Source: Corynebacterium sp.
Lineage (GTDB): Bacteria > Actinomycetota > Actinomycetes > Mycobacteriales > Mycobacteriaceae
Assembly (NCBI RefSeq): GCF_030530965.1
Contig: NZ_JAUMTY010000005.1
Coordinates: 1 to 11,566 of the forward strand
DNA length: 11,566 nt
Direction: 5' to 3'
Position 1 is the stretch's first letter, and every line of letters starts with the position of its first letter. Positions 4,921 to 11,566 of this stretch are shown here, piece after piece. Below the pieces are notes generated by a model. That model was not told where the DNA came from. It searched no databases and saw only the letters and a program-made list of their open reading frames with translations. A program made the translations under genes and the position numbers.

Positions 4921-7170
4921 CTAGGCCTCCGCCTTATCCTCAGCCTCAGAGTCGTCCGATTTGTCATCGTCATCGACATGAAGCTCGATTCCCATGTGTG
5001 CCGACAGCTTGGTCAGCATGTCGATCACAGAATCTGCGATAACAGTGCCCGGCGGGTAAATGGCGGCAGCACCGTCGTCGTATAGCTCTTGGAAATCTCC
5101 TGGAGGAATAACGCCGCCCACGATGATCATGATGTCTTCGCGGCCCAGCTTCTTCAATTCCTCGCGAAGCTCGGGGACGATCGTCAAGTGGCTAGCTGCC
5201 AGCGACGACACGCCGACGACGTGCACGTCGGAATCGACAGCAGACCGAGCGGCTTCGGCGGGAGTTTGGAAGAGCGGTCCGACGTCAACGTCCATGCCTA
5301 GGTCAGCATAAGCGGACGCAACGACTTTCTGTCCGCGGTCGTGACCGTCCTGTCCGATCTTCGCGATGAAGATACGTGGCCGGCGGCCTTCCTCCTCGGC
5401 GAATGCATCCGCCATAGCGGTGGCTTTAGCGACATTACCCACGGTGCGGTCCTTACCTACCTCGTCTTTGTACACACCCGAGAGCGTGTGGATCTCTGCC
5501 TGATGGCGACCGAACACTTTCTCGAGAGCATCAGACATCTCACCGACGGTGGCACCAACGCGGGCAGCATCGACCGCAAGCTTCAGAAGGTTGTGCTCGA
5601 GGTTGCCGTGGGATCCGTCCATGCCCGCAGCTCCGGTGAGAGCATTCAGAGCTTGGTCGACGGCACCTTGATCGCGCTCAGCACGAAGTTTCTCGAGTTT
5701 GTCATGCTGCTCTTGGCGAACACGGCTGTTTTCAACCTTCAGAACTTCGATGGCCTCGTCCTCGACGCCCACATACTTGTTGACACCGATGAGCGCCTGA
5801 CGGCCAGAGTCGATACGAGCCTGAGTACGTGCCGCGGCCTCTTCGATGCGCAGCTTCGGAATGCCTTGCTCGGTGGCCTTCGCCATACCGCCGGCTTCTT
5901 CCACCTCGCGAATGTGCTCGCGAGCTTCCTCGACCAACTGGTTGGTCAACCACTCGACGTAGTAGGAACCAGCCCACGGATCGACTGGGCGCACCGTATT
6001 GGACTCTTGCTGCAAGATCAGCTGGGTGTTACGAGCAATACGAGCCGAGAAATCTGTCGGGAGCGCGAGAGCCTCATCCAGCGCGTTCGTGTGCAGTGAC
6101 TGCGTGTGTCCCTGCGTTGCCGCCATAGCCTCGATGCAAGTACGCCCAACGTTGTTATACACATCCTGAGCGGTGAGCGACCATCCCGATGTCTGAGAGT
6201 GCGTACGCAGAGCCCGTGACTTCGGGTTTTCGGGGTTAAATTTGCTGACGATTTCGCTCCACAGAATACGGCCAGCGCGGAGCTTCGCAATTTCCATGAA
6301 GGTATTCATCGAAATGCCCCAGAAGAACGAGAGGCGAGGTGCGAAAGCGTCGATATTAAGGCCAGCATTCAGTCCAGCGCGAATGTACTCAAGGCCGTCA
6401 GCCAGGGTGTAGGCCAACTCGAGGTCAGCCGTCGCTCCAGCTTCCTGAATGTGGTAGCCGGAAATCGAAATGGAGTTCCACCGCGGCATCTTGTTAGAGG
6501 TGTATTCGAAGATCTCCGAAATAATCCTCATCGACGGCTGCGGAGGATAAATGTAAGTATTGCGGACCATGAACTCCTTCAGAATGTCATTCTGAATCGT
6601 TCCGGCCAGCTTCTCCGGAGGAACACCCTGCTCTTCGGCGACGATAATGTACAAAGCCAAAATCGGCAGCACAGCACCGTTCATCGTCATCGACACGGAC
6701 ACGCTGCCAAGGTCAATTCCCTCGAACAGCTGCTTCATATCCAGGATGGAGTCGATGGCCACACCAGCCATACCGACGTCGCCCTGAACACGCGGGTTGT
6801 CTGAGTCATAGCCGCGGTGAGTGGGCAGGTCGAAGGCCACCGACAAACCCTTCTGGCCGGCGGCCAGGTTACGACGGTAGAACGCGTTCGACTCTGCTGC
6901 GGTGGAGAAACCAGCGTACTGGCGAATCGTCCACGGGCGGTTCGTATACATCGTTGGATACGGACCACGCATAAATGGCTTGATGCCGGGATACGAATCG
7001 AGGGGATGCCCCGCCTTGAGGACGTGTTCCCTATCTTCACCGTTGTAGACGCGTTTGACGTCGAAACCCTCGGGGACTGTCCACGTCCCCTTATCTTCTT
7101 CAGCTGATGTCGTCGCTGCCTTCTCTGTAGCTCGCGAAACATCGGCAAAATTCGGAATACTTGTGCTCAT
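4921..7170 (-). CDS. mutB: Methylmalonyl-CoA mutase large (catalytic) subunit MutB
   Basis: 749 residues, the usual length. It catalyses the adenosylcobalamin radical interconversion of succinyl-CoA and (R)-methylmalonyl-CoA, with MutA as partner. The N-terminal TIM-barrel domain (to about 560) shows the family's substrate region, with PTMYTNRPWTIRQYAGFS near residue 70 followed by GLSVAFDLPTHRGYDSD. The C-terminal cobalamin domain (about 600-735) has the full base-off signature DGHDRG at 608-613 (His610 as lower cobalt ligand), GVSSL and the IIVGG turn near 685. The last residues are an acidic Asp/Glu-rich tail. A GTG at 7179 could add three residues, but AGGA is only 2 bases before it and 11 before ATG 7170, so I prefer the ATG. 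It starts 23 bases after the mutA stop, so the two form one operon. Confidence 0.97.
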   Translation of the reverse strand: MSTSIPNFADVSRATEKAATTSAEEDKGTWTVPEGFDVKRVYNGEDREHVLKAGHPLDSYPGIKPFMRGPYPTMYTNRPWTIRQYAGFSTAAESNAFYRRNLAAGQKGLSVAFDLPTHRGYDSDNPRVQGDVGMAGVAIDSILDMKQLFEGIDLGSVSVSMTMNGAVLPILALYIIVAEEQGVPPEKLAGTIQNDILKEFMVRNTYIYPPQPSMRIISEIFEYTSNKMPRWNSISISGYHIQEAGATADLELAYTLADGLEYIRAGLNAGLNIDAFAPRLSFFWGISMNTFMEIAKLRAGRILWSEIVSKFNPENPKSRALRTHSQTSGWSLTAQDVYNNVGRTCIEAMAATQGHTQSLHTNALDEALALPTDFSARIARNTQLILQQESNTVRPVDPWAGSYYVEWLTNQLVEEAREHIREVEEAGGMAKATEQGIPKLRIEEAAARTQARIDSGRQALIGVNKYVGVEDEAIEVLKVENSRVRQEQHDKLEKLRAERDQGAVDQALNALTGAAGMDGSHGNLEHNLLKLAVDAARVGATVGEMSDALEKVFGRHQAEIHTLSGVYKDEVGKDRTVGNVAKATAMADAFAEEEGRRPRIFIAKIGQDGHDRGQKVVASAYADLGMDVDVGPLFQTPAEAARSAVDSDVHVVGVSSLAASHLTIVPELREELKKLGREDIMIIVGGVIPPGDFQELYDDGAAAIYPPGTVIADSVIDMLTKLSAHMGIELHVDDDDKSDDSEAEDKAEA

Positions 7171-7193
7171 TGTTGTCACAGTCCTAACAGCGA

Positions 7194-9056
7194 TTATGCG
7201 CCGAGCTCATCGAGCAGGCCCGACAACGTCGAGACTGCATCAATCTTCATGTTCAGGTAGTCATCAGGCTTCGAAGAATCATCGAGATTCTCAACGGCCT
7301 TCGGAGCGCCCGCCAGGAGAACCTTCTTCACTCCCGCAGCTCGTAGGGCATCGATCGCGGAACCAGCGTTCTCTGCATATTCCGCATCCGTACCGCAGAC
7401 GACCACGATGGGAGCGTCCTTGAACTGAGTTGCGAAGTTCTCGTCGTCTGGGGTGACTTGTCCTGGGTTATCCGCCTGAATACCACCAGAAGCCAGGAGG
7501 TTCGTGGTGAAACCAGTGCGGATGTTGTGCTTGGCCAGGGGGCCAAGAGGCGCCAACTTAATGACAGGCCGCTTCTCTTCCTTCTCGAAGTACGCGTCCG
7601 ACCTGTTTCTCAGCGCCTCAAAATCAGCTCCCCAACGGCGAACACCTGTCGGCTCAATGCGCAGATCAGCCGCCAGCGGCTTCTCAGCCAAGTTCGGGAA
7701 CTCGTTGATCGCTGTCACCTTGGTACGGCGATGAGCAATATCATCGCGCCGCTTTTCATACGACTCATCGAGGAGCTTTTGAATATCGCCGTTATCAGTT
7801 TCAGCGATGAAGCCATCCTTAGATTCGACGTCCGTTAAGACGCCCCATGCCTTCTCCTCGAGCTGGTCAGTGAAGAACTCAGCGTAGTACGAGCCACCAG
7901 CGGGATCAGCAACAAATCCCAAGTGAGACTCTTCCAAAAGTAGAAGATTGATGTTTCGCGCGATGCGGTGGGCGAAGCTACGTCGAGCTCCTGGCAATCC
8001 ATTCTTGATCGCATAGTCGAAGGGATGAACCAGCACGCTCGTGGCCCCACCGACGCCTGCCGCAAATGAAGCGATCGTGCACCGAAGAATATTCGTGTAG
8101 GGGTCACGCTGGGCGAACATCACTGGTGCTGTTTCCGCGTGGATTGCGGGCAGCGGATGATCCACAATGCCCAGCACTTCCCACACCCGCGCCAGAAGTG
8201 AGCGGAGCGCACGGAATTTACAGATCGTCGAGAAGAAGTCGTCGGTTGCGGCGAGTCGGATCGAAATCTGGTCGACTGCGTCTTCAACAGAGAGACCGGC
8301 GTCGGTAAGCTTCCGCAAGTACTCCAGTGTTGCAGCCAGAACCAGTCCAATCTCTTGGGAATCTGTCGCGCCTTGGTTGCTGAGTGAGACACCATTCACA
8401 GTGATGGCGTGCACTGCGCCAGGAAGCTCAGATGCTTTCTTTGCCCATGCAATGGCAGTGTCGAGGTCAACACTTTGCGACGAATCGAACCCCGACGTCA
8501 GCGGTGAAGCACCGAGGTCAGCAGTTGTCTTGTCGTCGCCATTGGTCTCGAGGAAATCGAGGAAAGCATCTCCCAATTCTTTCGAGGGAGTAGCTAGCGC
8601 GATCGGGGCAAGGTCAAGATAGACGTCATTGAGCACTCCCGGGATGTCCGTGGGTTGGATTCCCTTGAGCTCGAGGACCGTGGTCCCAACATTCAGTGCG
8701 TGAAGAATTCGCTTGTTGATGTCTTTCGCGCTCTGGCCACCGGCAGTTGCGTTAACTTCGACGGCAGGTCCGAAAACCTCGCGAATTCCCCATCCGGCAT
8801 TGTCGGCCTCAAGGAGCTTGGCTCCACGTGTATATGGGAATTCACCGGGAGCAGATGGCTCTGGTCCTTGATCGGTCCGCATATAGAGCGGTTTGACATC
8901 TATTCCGTCGTAAGTCGGCTTGATGAGCTTCTTCCACACATCATCCGGAACGTCGGAAGGATCCTGCTTGCGGGTTCGGGCAAAAACCTTCGCAACTGCC
9001 CGATACCATTCGTGCTGCAGGGCGGCATCTTCCGTGCCAACCTGTGAGTCAGTCAC
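7194..9056 (-). CDS. mutA: Methylmalonyl-CoA mutase small subunit MutA
   Basis: 620 residues, the usual small-subunit length. It is the structural partner of MutB in the cytoplasmic heterodimer. The TIM-barrel-like region (about 40-480) contains YDGIDVKPLYMRTDQ, and the helical linker is followed by a degenerate cobalamin-like domain (about 495-620). At the place of the DxHxxG ligand motif it reads AKHNIR (about 508-513), so Asp and Gly are lost and this chain should not bind B12, as known for small subunits. The start is the GTG at 9056 because a strong GGAGGG lies 6 bases before it; an upstream in-frame TTG at 9083 has no RBS. It is the first gene of mutA-mutB, possibly with meaB, and divergent from the DedA-family gene. 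Confidence 0.96.
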   Translation of the reverse strand: MTDSQVGTEDAALQHEWYRAVAKVFARTRKQDPSDVPDDVWKKLIKPTYDGIDVKPLYMRTDQGPEPSAPGEFPYTRGAKLLEADNAGWGIREVFGPAVEVNATAGGQSAKDINKRILHALNVGTTVLELKGIQPTDIPGVLNDVYLDLAPIALATPSKELGDAFLDFLETNGDDKTTADLGASPLTSGFDSSQSVDLDTAIAWAKKASELPGAVHAITVNGVSLSNQGATDSQEIGLVLAATLEYLRKLTDAGLSVEDAVDQISIRLAATDDFFSTICKFRALRSLLARVWEVLGIVDHPLPAIHAETAPVMFAQRDPYTNILRCTIASFAAGVGGATSVLVHPFDYAIKNGLPGARRSFAHRIARNINLLLLEESHLGFVADPAGGSYYAEFFTDQLEEKAWGVLTDVESKDGFIAETDNGDIQKLLDESYEKRRDDIAHRRTKVTAINEFPNLAEKPLAADLRIEPTGVRRWGADFEALRNRSDAYFEKEEKRPVIKLAPLGPLAKHNIRTGFTTNLLASGGIQADNPGQVTPDDENFATQFKDAPIVVVCGTDAEYAENAGSAIDALRAAGVKKVLLAGAPKAVENLDDSSKPDDYLNMKIDAVSTLSGLLDELGA

Positions 9057-9062
9057 AACTGA

Positions 9063-9068
9063 CCCTCC
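9063..9068 (-). promoter_or_regulatory. Ribosome binding site of mutA
   Basis: GGAGGG on the minus strand, six bases before GTG 9056. It decides the GTG start over the upstream TTG 9083. Confidence 0.8.
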
Positions 9069-9164
9069 GTCCTGGTCGTTCAAAGTAGGTTAATCATTTC
9101 AGGTGAACCGGTGCAGTGGTCTAGCTCAGCGATGTTGTGGCAACACCATTCATAACGGTTATCT

Positions 9165-9199
9165 TGCAGGTGTTTTCGTTAAACACAACGGAGCCTGCA
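9165..9199. repeat. Bulged inverted repeat in the mutA leader region
   Basis: The outer arms TGCAGG (9165-9170) and CCTGCA (9194-9199) enclose GTGTTT (9170-9175), loop TCGTT, AAACAC (9181-9186), with a one-sided bulge. It could form in the mutA leader RNA if transcription starts upstream of it, or act as a DNA site. Confidence 0.45.
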
Positions 9200-9327
9200 C
9201 GTCGTTCACTCCCTTCTCAGGGTAGTCCCCATTGGTTGATATTTTCCCGACTACACGTCGTTATCGCCCGTTTGATAGCGATTTATCTGTCAATTTCAGC
9301 GCGATGTGACGTACTTCTCCCCTATGT

Positions 9328-10245
9328 GTGGTCAATAATGTGAGCCACAATCTGGGGTCGCCTTTCTCATCCACCGAGCCGCCAGAAGGTAGGCTTACCC
9401 ACGTTATGCAACGACGTGACGTGGTGACTCAACCCGATCCTCAGGCCGACCCACCTAGCCGACGATCCTGGATTCATCGTGTCGTTACAGCAACGTCACG
9501 AGCATTGGCGCAGTTCCTCAACATCATCGGCGTCATCATTCGCGACGTGTGCCATGGGTGGTTGCGCTGGACACGTCTCAATCAAGTGCTGAGTGTTGTC
9601 ATCCTCGTTGTGCTGGTGGCAGCGCTATTCGTCGTTCCACTTCCCTCCGTGACCACCTTCAGAGATTGGTCCGTGGGCGCTGGGTGGTGGTTTCCTTTCG
9701 CCTTTTCGGCTGTTTATATCCTTGCCACCCAGTTCCCGATACCCCGGACAGTCTTTACCCTCAGCTGTGGCGTGCTCTTTGGTCCACTCATTGGCATAGG
9801 TGTCGCGCTGATATCGACGGGGTGTTCAGCGTTATTATCCCTGCTCATTGTCCGCCGTCTTGGACGAGATTGGGTACAGTCCCGCCTCACTCACCCTGCC
9901 GTCGACGGGGTTAATGCCCATTTACGACGCCGGGGCTGGCTGGCCGTCGGCTCCCTCCGCATGATTGCGGCTGTTCCATTTTCTGTCCTGAACTACGTGT
10001 GTGCTCTGTCGTCGATCAAAGCCCTTCCCTTTACTCTGGCGACGATAGTCGGGTCGGCTCCAGGTACGATCGCCACCGTCCTCGTTGGCGACGCCGCGGC
10101 GGGACAAGGTAGCCCCTTAACGATTTTGATCAGCGTCGTTCTTTTTGGAGTCGGCCTGACGGGCTTGATTACGGACATCGCGCGGCCGCCACGTGCGAAT
10201 ACTGACGACACGACGACTGGAACGCACACGAATAGGACAAGCTAG
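9328..10245 (+). CDS. DedA/TVP38 (TMEM64/SNARE-associated) family membrane protein
   Basis: 305 residues from GTG 9328. The start is uncertain: GTG 9340 and ATG 9406 are alternatives, and none has a clean RBS (AAGGTAGG lies rather far before ATG 9406). The N-terminal 85 residues are polar and probably cytoplasmic. Hydrophobic segments lie at about 87-105, 122-138, 142-176 (two), 205-225, 233-255 and 264-283. Family hallmarks are SCGVLFGPLIGIG at 146-158, the RRLGRDW block at 176-182, the RMIAAVPFSVLNYVCALSSI region at 211-230 and GSAPGT at 242-247. DedA/VTT-domain proteins are integral membrane proteins linked to lipid scrambling and envelope homeostasis; the substrate here cannot be read from the sequence. 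It is followed 13 bases later by the HTH gene and may be co-transcribed with it. Confidence 0.88.
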   Translation: MVNNVSHNLGSPFSSTEPPEGRLTHVMQRRDVVTQPDPQADPPSRRSWIHRVVTATSRALAQFLNIIGVIIRDVCHGWLRWTRLNQVLSVVILVVLVAALFVVPLPSVTTFRDWSVGAGWWFPFAFSAVYILATQFPIPRTVFTLSCGVLFGPLIGIGVALISTGCSALLSLLIVRRLGRDWVQSRLTHPAVDGVNAHLRRRGWLAVGSLRMIAAVPFSVLNYVCALSSIKALPFTLATIVGSAPGTIATVLVGDAAAGQGSPLTILISVVLFGVGLTGLITDIARPPRANTDDTTTGTHTNRTS

Positions 10246-10248
10246 TAT
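10243..10248 (+). promoter_or_regulatory. Candidate -10 element before the HTH gene
   Basis: TAGTAT overlaps the stop codon of the DedA-like gene and lies 10 bases before ATG 10259. This would give a leaderless or nearly leaderless mRNA, which fits the absence of an RBS. The -35 position is poor. Confidence 0.3.
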
Positions 10249-10258
10249 CCTTGACTCC

Positions 10259-10864
10259 ATGGCAATGGCTCACACGCGAGGAACGTCGGCTCGATCACTT
10301 TTTGCAGTGCATGCTCGGTTCCGTGGACGGACTATGAGACGGGCGGAATACGTGAAGAATAGTGCTCAAGCTATGGAGCACCTGCCCGGGGTTCTCAAGT
10401 CCACCGTGGAAGGCGTGGAGGAGATTTCGCTCCTTACTCGCGACGCAGAATCTGAAGCCCAAGTAGTGATGGCTTTCCTCTCTGCCGGTGAGTGGGCTAT
10501 TGGGATTGGGATCGGGGGGCACGATCCGTCCGTTGTCGCCCGTAGTTGTACAGGTAAACGGGCCGGTACCGTGGGCGCGTCGATAGCCACGATCTCCCAG
10601 AACTCTTCCATAGCGAGTTCGGAGCTCGCTTCAGATATTTCCGCGGCGTTTTCTTTGATCGGCCATGTGCTCACCCGGAGGACTGAGGAAGGCCGAGAAG
10701 CAACAGCGCTTATGCGGCAGGGATATACACAAAACGACGCTGCGGTAGAGCTTGGTATCTCTAAGCAAGCAATGTCGCAGCGTCTGGTTGCGGCGGGTTG
10801 GCAGGCAGAACAAGCAGGATGGGACCTTGCCGTCCACCTTTTGACCCGGGCGGAGGAACTTTAA
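10259..10864 (+). CDS. HTH-containing protein of unknown function (weakly SatD-like)
   Basis: 201 residues from ATG 10259 (ATG 10265 also possible; an in-frame GTG at 10193 would overlap the previous gene by 53 bases). No RBS is visible, so a leaderless start is plausible. Residues 148-180 form a clear helix-turn-helix: REATALMRQGYTQNDAAVELGISKQAMSQRL, with TQxxxAxxLGISxxAxSxRL spacing as in sigma-like and MarR-like HTHs. The N-terminal 140 residues include an FAVHARFRG start, an Ala/Glu-rich stretch and the unusual GEWAIGIGIGGHDP at 77-90. The overall order (a compact alpha/beta part ending in a C-terminal HTH) faintly recalls SatD-family proteins, but the SatD N-terminal GDEFQ-type motif is not seen. 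It ends exactly at the stop of the convergent SPFH gene. It could be a transcriptional regulator; its target is unknown. Confidence 0.8.
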   Translation: MAMAHTRGTSARSLFAVHARFRGRTMRRAEYVKNSAQAMEHLPGVLKSTVEGVEEISLLTRDAESEAQVVMAFLSAGEWAIGIGIGGHDPSVVARSCTGKRAGTVGASIATISQNSSIASSELASDISAAFSLIGHVLTRRTEEGREATALMRQGYTQNDAAVELGISKQAMSQRLVAAGWQAEQAGWDLAVHLLTRAEEL

Positions 10865-11566
10865 CTACTCGTTCGACGCGTCCTCCGGCGAATCGACGTC
10901 CGGTTGATCGTCAGCATCGGCAACGTCGATGTTCTCCGAACCCGCAGTGGAGGGATCTTCCCCGAGCTTCTTCGCCGTGTTCCGTTTAGCGGCCAGAGCA
11001 CTGTCTAATGGATCATCCACCGTTTTGTTAGCGACGGCGTTTGCCTCAGCGACAGCTTTGGCGATTTCAGGTGCAGACTGAGTGGTAAACCAGTCGTCAT
11101 CCTCATCCGTCGCTGCCTCTGCCTTGGTTTCCTCGTCGACACTAGGAGCTTCGTAGCGGAATACCCCGTCAGAATCCTTGTCTGAGAACTGCTTGGTGAA
11201 GGACTCCAGGGCATCACCGAATTGCGACGGAATCAGCCACATCTTGTTGGCAGATCCTTCAGCCATTTCAGGAAGCTTTTGGAGGTATTGGAAAGCGAGA
11301 ACATCCGGTGTGACCTGCGAGGTTTTGATGGCAGCATTCACCTTACGGATGGAGCGAGCTTCACCCTGTGCGCGTAGGTAGCGGGCTGCTCGTTGTCCCT
11401 CGGCGCGAAGGATCTCAGCCTGGCGCTCGGCTTCCGCTTGCAAGATGGCAGCATGCTTTTCGCCCTCGGCGGCAAGGATACGGGCTTGTTTTTCACCTTC
11501 GGCAGTCTTGATATCAGCCTCGCGCTGACCTTCCGCAGTCAAAATCATGGCGCGCTTTTCGCGGTC
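10865..11566 (-). CDS. SPFH/band-7 (paraslipin/stomatin-like) protein, N-terminus off the window
   Basis: The minus frame is open to the window edge, so the start, membrane anchor and most of the SPFH domain are missing; 233 residues are visible. Residues 1-76 form a regular coiled coil of 11-residue units (AEGEKQARILA and similar, at least six full copies), typical of the segment after the SPFH domain in QmcA/paraslipin-like proteins. The conserved C-terminal block of the family follows (TPDVLAFQYLQKLPEMAEG at about 84-102, then NKMWLIPSQF). After about residue 125 comes an Asp/Glu/Ala-rich low-complexity tail with no clear domain. These proteins oligomerise at the inner membrane and act with NfeD partners or FtsH-type proteases in membrane quality control; which one applies here cannot be told. 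An internal ATG at 11546-11548 is not the true start because the repeat register continues upstream of it. Confidence 0.9.
   Translation of the reverse strand, partial: DREKRAMILTAEGQREADIKTAEGEKQARILAAEGEKHAAILQAEAERQAEILRAEGQRAARYLRAQGEARSIRKVNAAIKTSQVTPDVLAFQYLQKLPEMAEGSANKMWLIPSQFGDALESFTKQFSDKDSDGVFRYEAPSVDEETKAEAATDEDDDWFTTQSAPEIAKAVAEANAVANKTVDDPLDSALAAKRNTAKKLGEDPSTAGSENIDVADADDQPDVDSPEDASNE
11339..11536 (-). repeat. Six tandem 33-base / 11-residue coding repeats
   Basis: The translated units are AEGQREADIKT, AEGEKQARILA, AEGEKHAAILQ, AEAERQAEILR, AEGQRAARYLR and AQGEARSIRKV. The preceding DREKRAMILT fits as the end of a further unit. The 11-residue period indicates a hendecad (slightly right-handed) coiled coil. 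Confidence 0.8.

Larger units (their letters stand above)
9057..9327. promoter_or_regulatory. Divergent regulatory region mutA / dedA-like gene
   Basis: About 270 bases that must hold the promoters of both directions. Visible structure: a bulged hairpin (9165-9199), a small inverted repeat CCCT-TCTC-AGGG (9211-9222) extended by ACT/AGT, two direct copies of CACGTCGTT (9198-9206 and 9254-9262) with a third inverted copy just downstream, and ATCGC-N10-GCGAT (9263-9282). I found no hexamer pair good enough to call a promoter. No cobalamin riboswitch core is recognisable. Confidence 0.5.

Noticed and set aside
5341..6099. Plus-strand 252-codon open frame inside mutB
   Set aside because: It is antisense to a fully conserved region of MutB and shows no RBS or domain. 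Long shadow frames are common opposite GC-rich genes.
9054..9083. TTG 9083 as the mutA start
   Set aside because: The strong GGAGGG lies between it and GTG 9056 at ideal spacing for the GTG; the TTG has no RBS.
9084..9330. Cobalamin riboswitch before mutA
   Set aside because: An ACCACTG-like string on the minus strand and a GGAGCCTGC-like string on the plus strand recall parts of the B12 element, but they are on opposite strands and the AGYCxGGAGACCTGCC box and GGGAA core are absent.

Overview
The window looks like a Corynebacterium or close relative (Actinobacteria, Mycobacteriales). The reasons are its moderately GC-rich genes, a two-subunit methylmalonyl-CoA mutase with its own MeaB chaperone, a DUF3558-like lipoprotein family, a type VII (ESX) style secreted protein, and a DedA/TVP38 - helix-turn-helix - SPFH block beside the mutase. 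The genus is an inference from gene content; no marker gene is present.

Left part (1-3037, all minus strand): an accessory-looking three-gene operon, visibly more AT-rich than the rest in its lipoprotein genes. In transcription order it holds two tandem paralogous lipoproteins (2252-3037 and 1399-2250) and a large ESX/PPE-like helical protein with a Pro/Thr/Gly-rich tail (1398 down to 1, cut by the window edge). The genes are tightly packed (TGAAATG and TAAATG junctions). The second lipoprotein begins with about 17 residues that resemble the N-terminus of the ESX-like protein. This suggests the array arose by duplication and deletion of [secreted protein + lipoprotein] units. It is the most interesting part of the window.

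Middle (3038-4920): a regulatory gap, then tRNA-Leu(GAG) on the plus strand with a good downstream terminator, facing the 3' end of meaB (minus). Between meaB and mutB is a 312-base gap with an AT-rich promoter-like tract and several strong inverted repeats, some of them mutually exclusive.

Core (4609-9056, minus): mutA -> mutB -> meaB. MutA and MutB form the adenosylcobalamin-dependent methylmalonyl-CoA mutase heterodimer, which interconverts succinyl-CoA and (R)-methylmalonyl-CoA. MeaB is the G-protein that loads and protects the cofactor. mutA and mutB are 23 bases apart and surely co-transcribed; meaB may also have its own promoter.

Right part (9057-11566): a divergent intergenic region of about 270 bases carries three copies of a 9-mer and a hairpin. 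It is followed by a plus-strand pair, a DedA/TVP38 membrane protein and a C-terminal HTH protein. The HTH gene ends exactly where a minus-strand SPFH/band-7 (paraslipin-like) gene ends; the two stop codons abut. The SPFH gene is cut at its 5' end by the window edge and shows a regular 11-residue repeat coiled coil.
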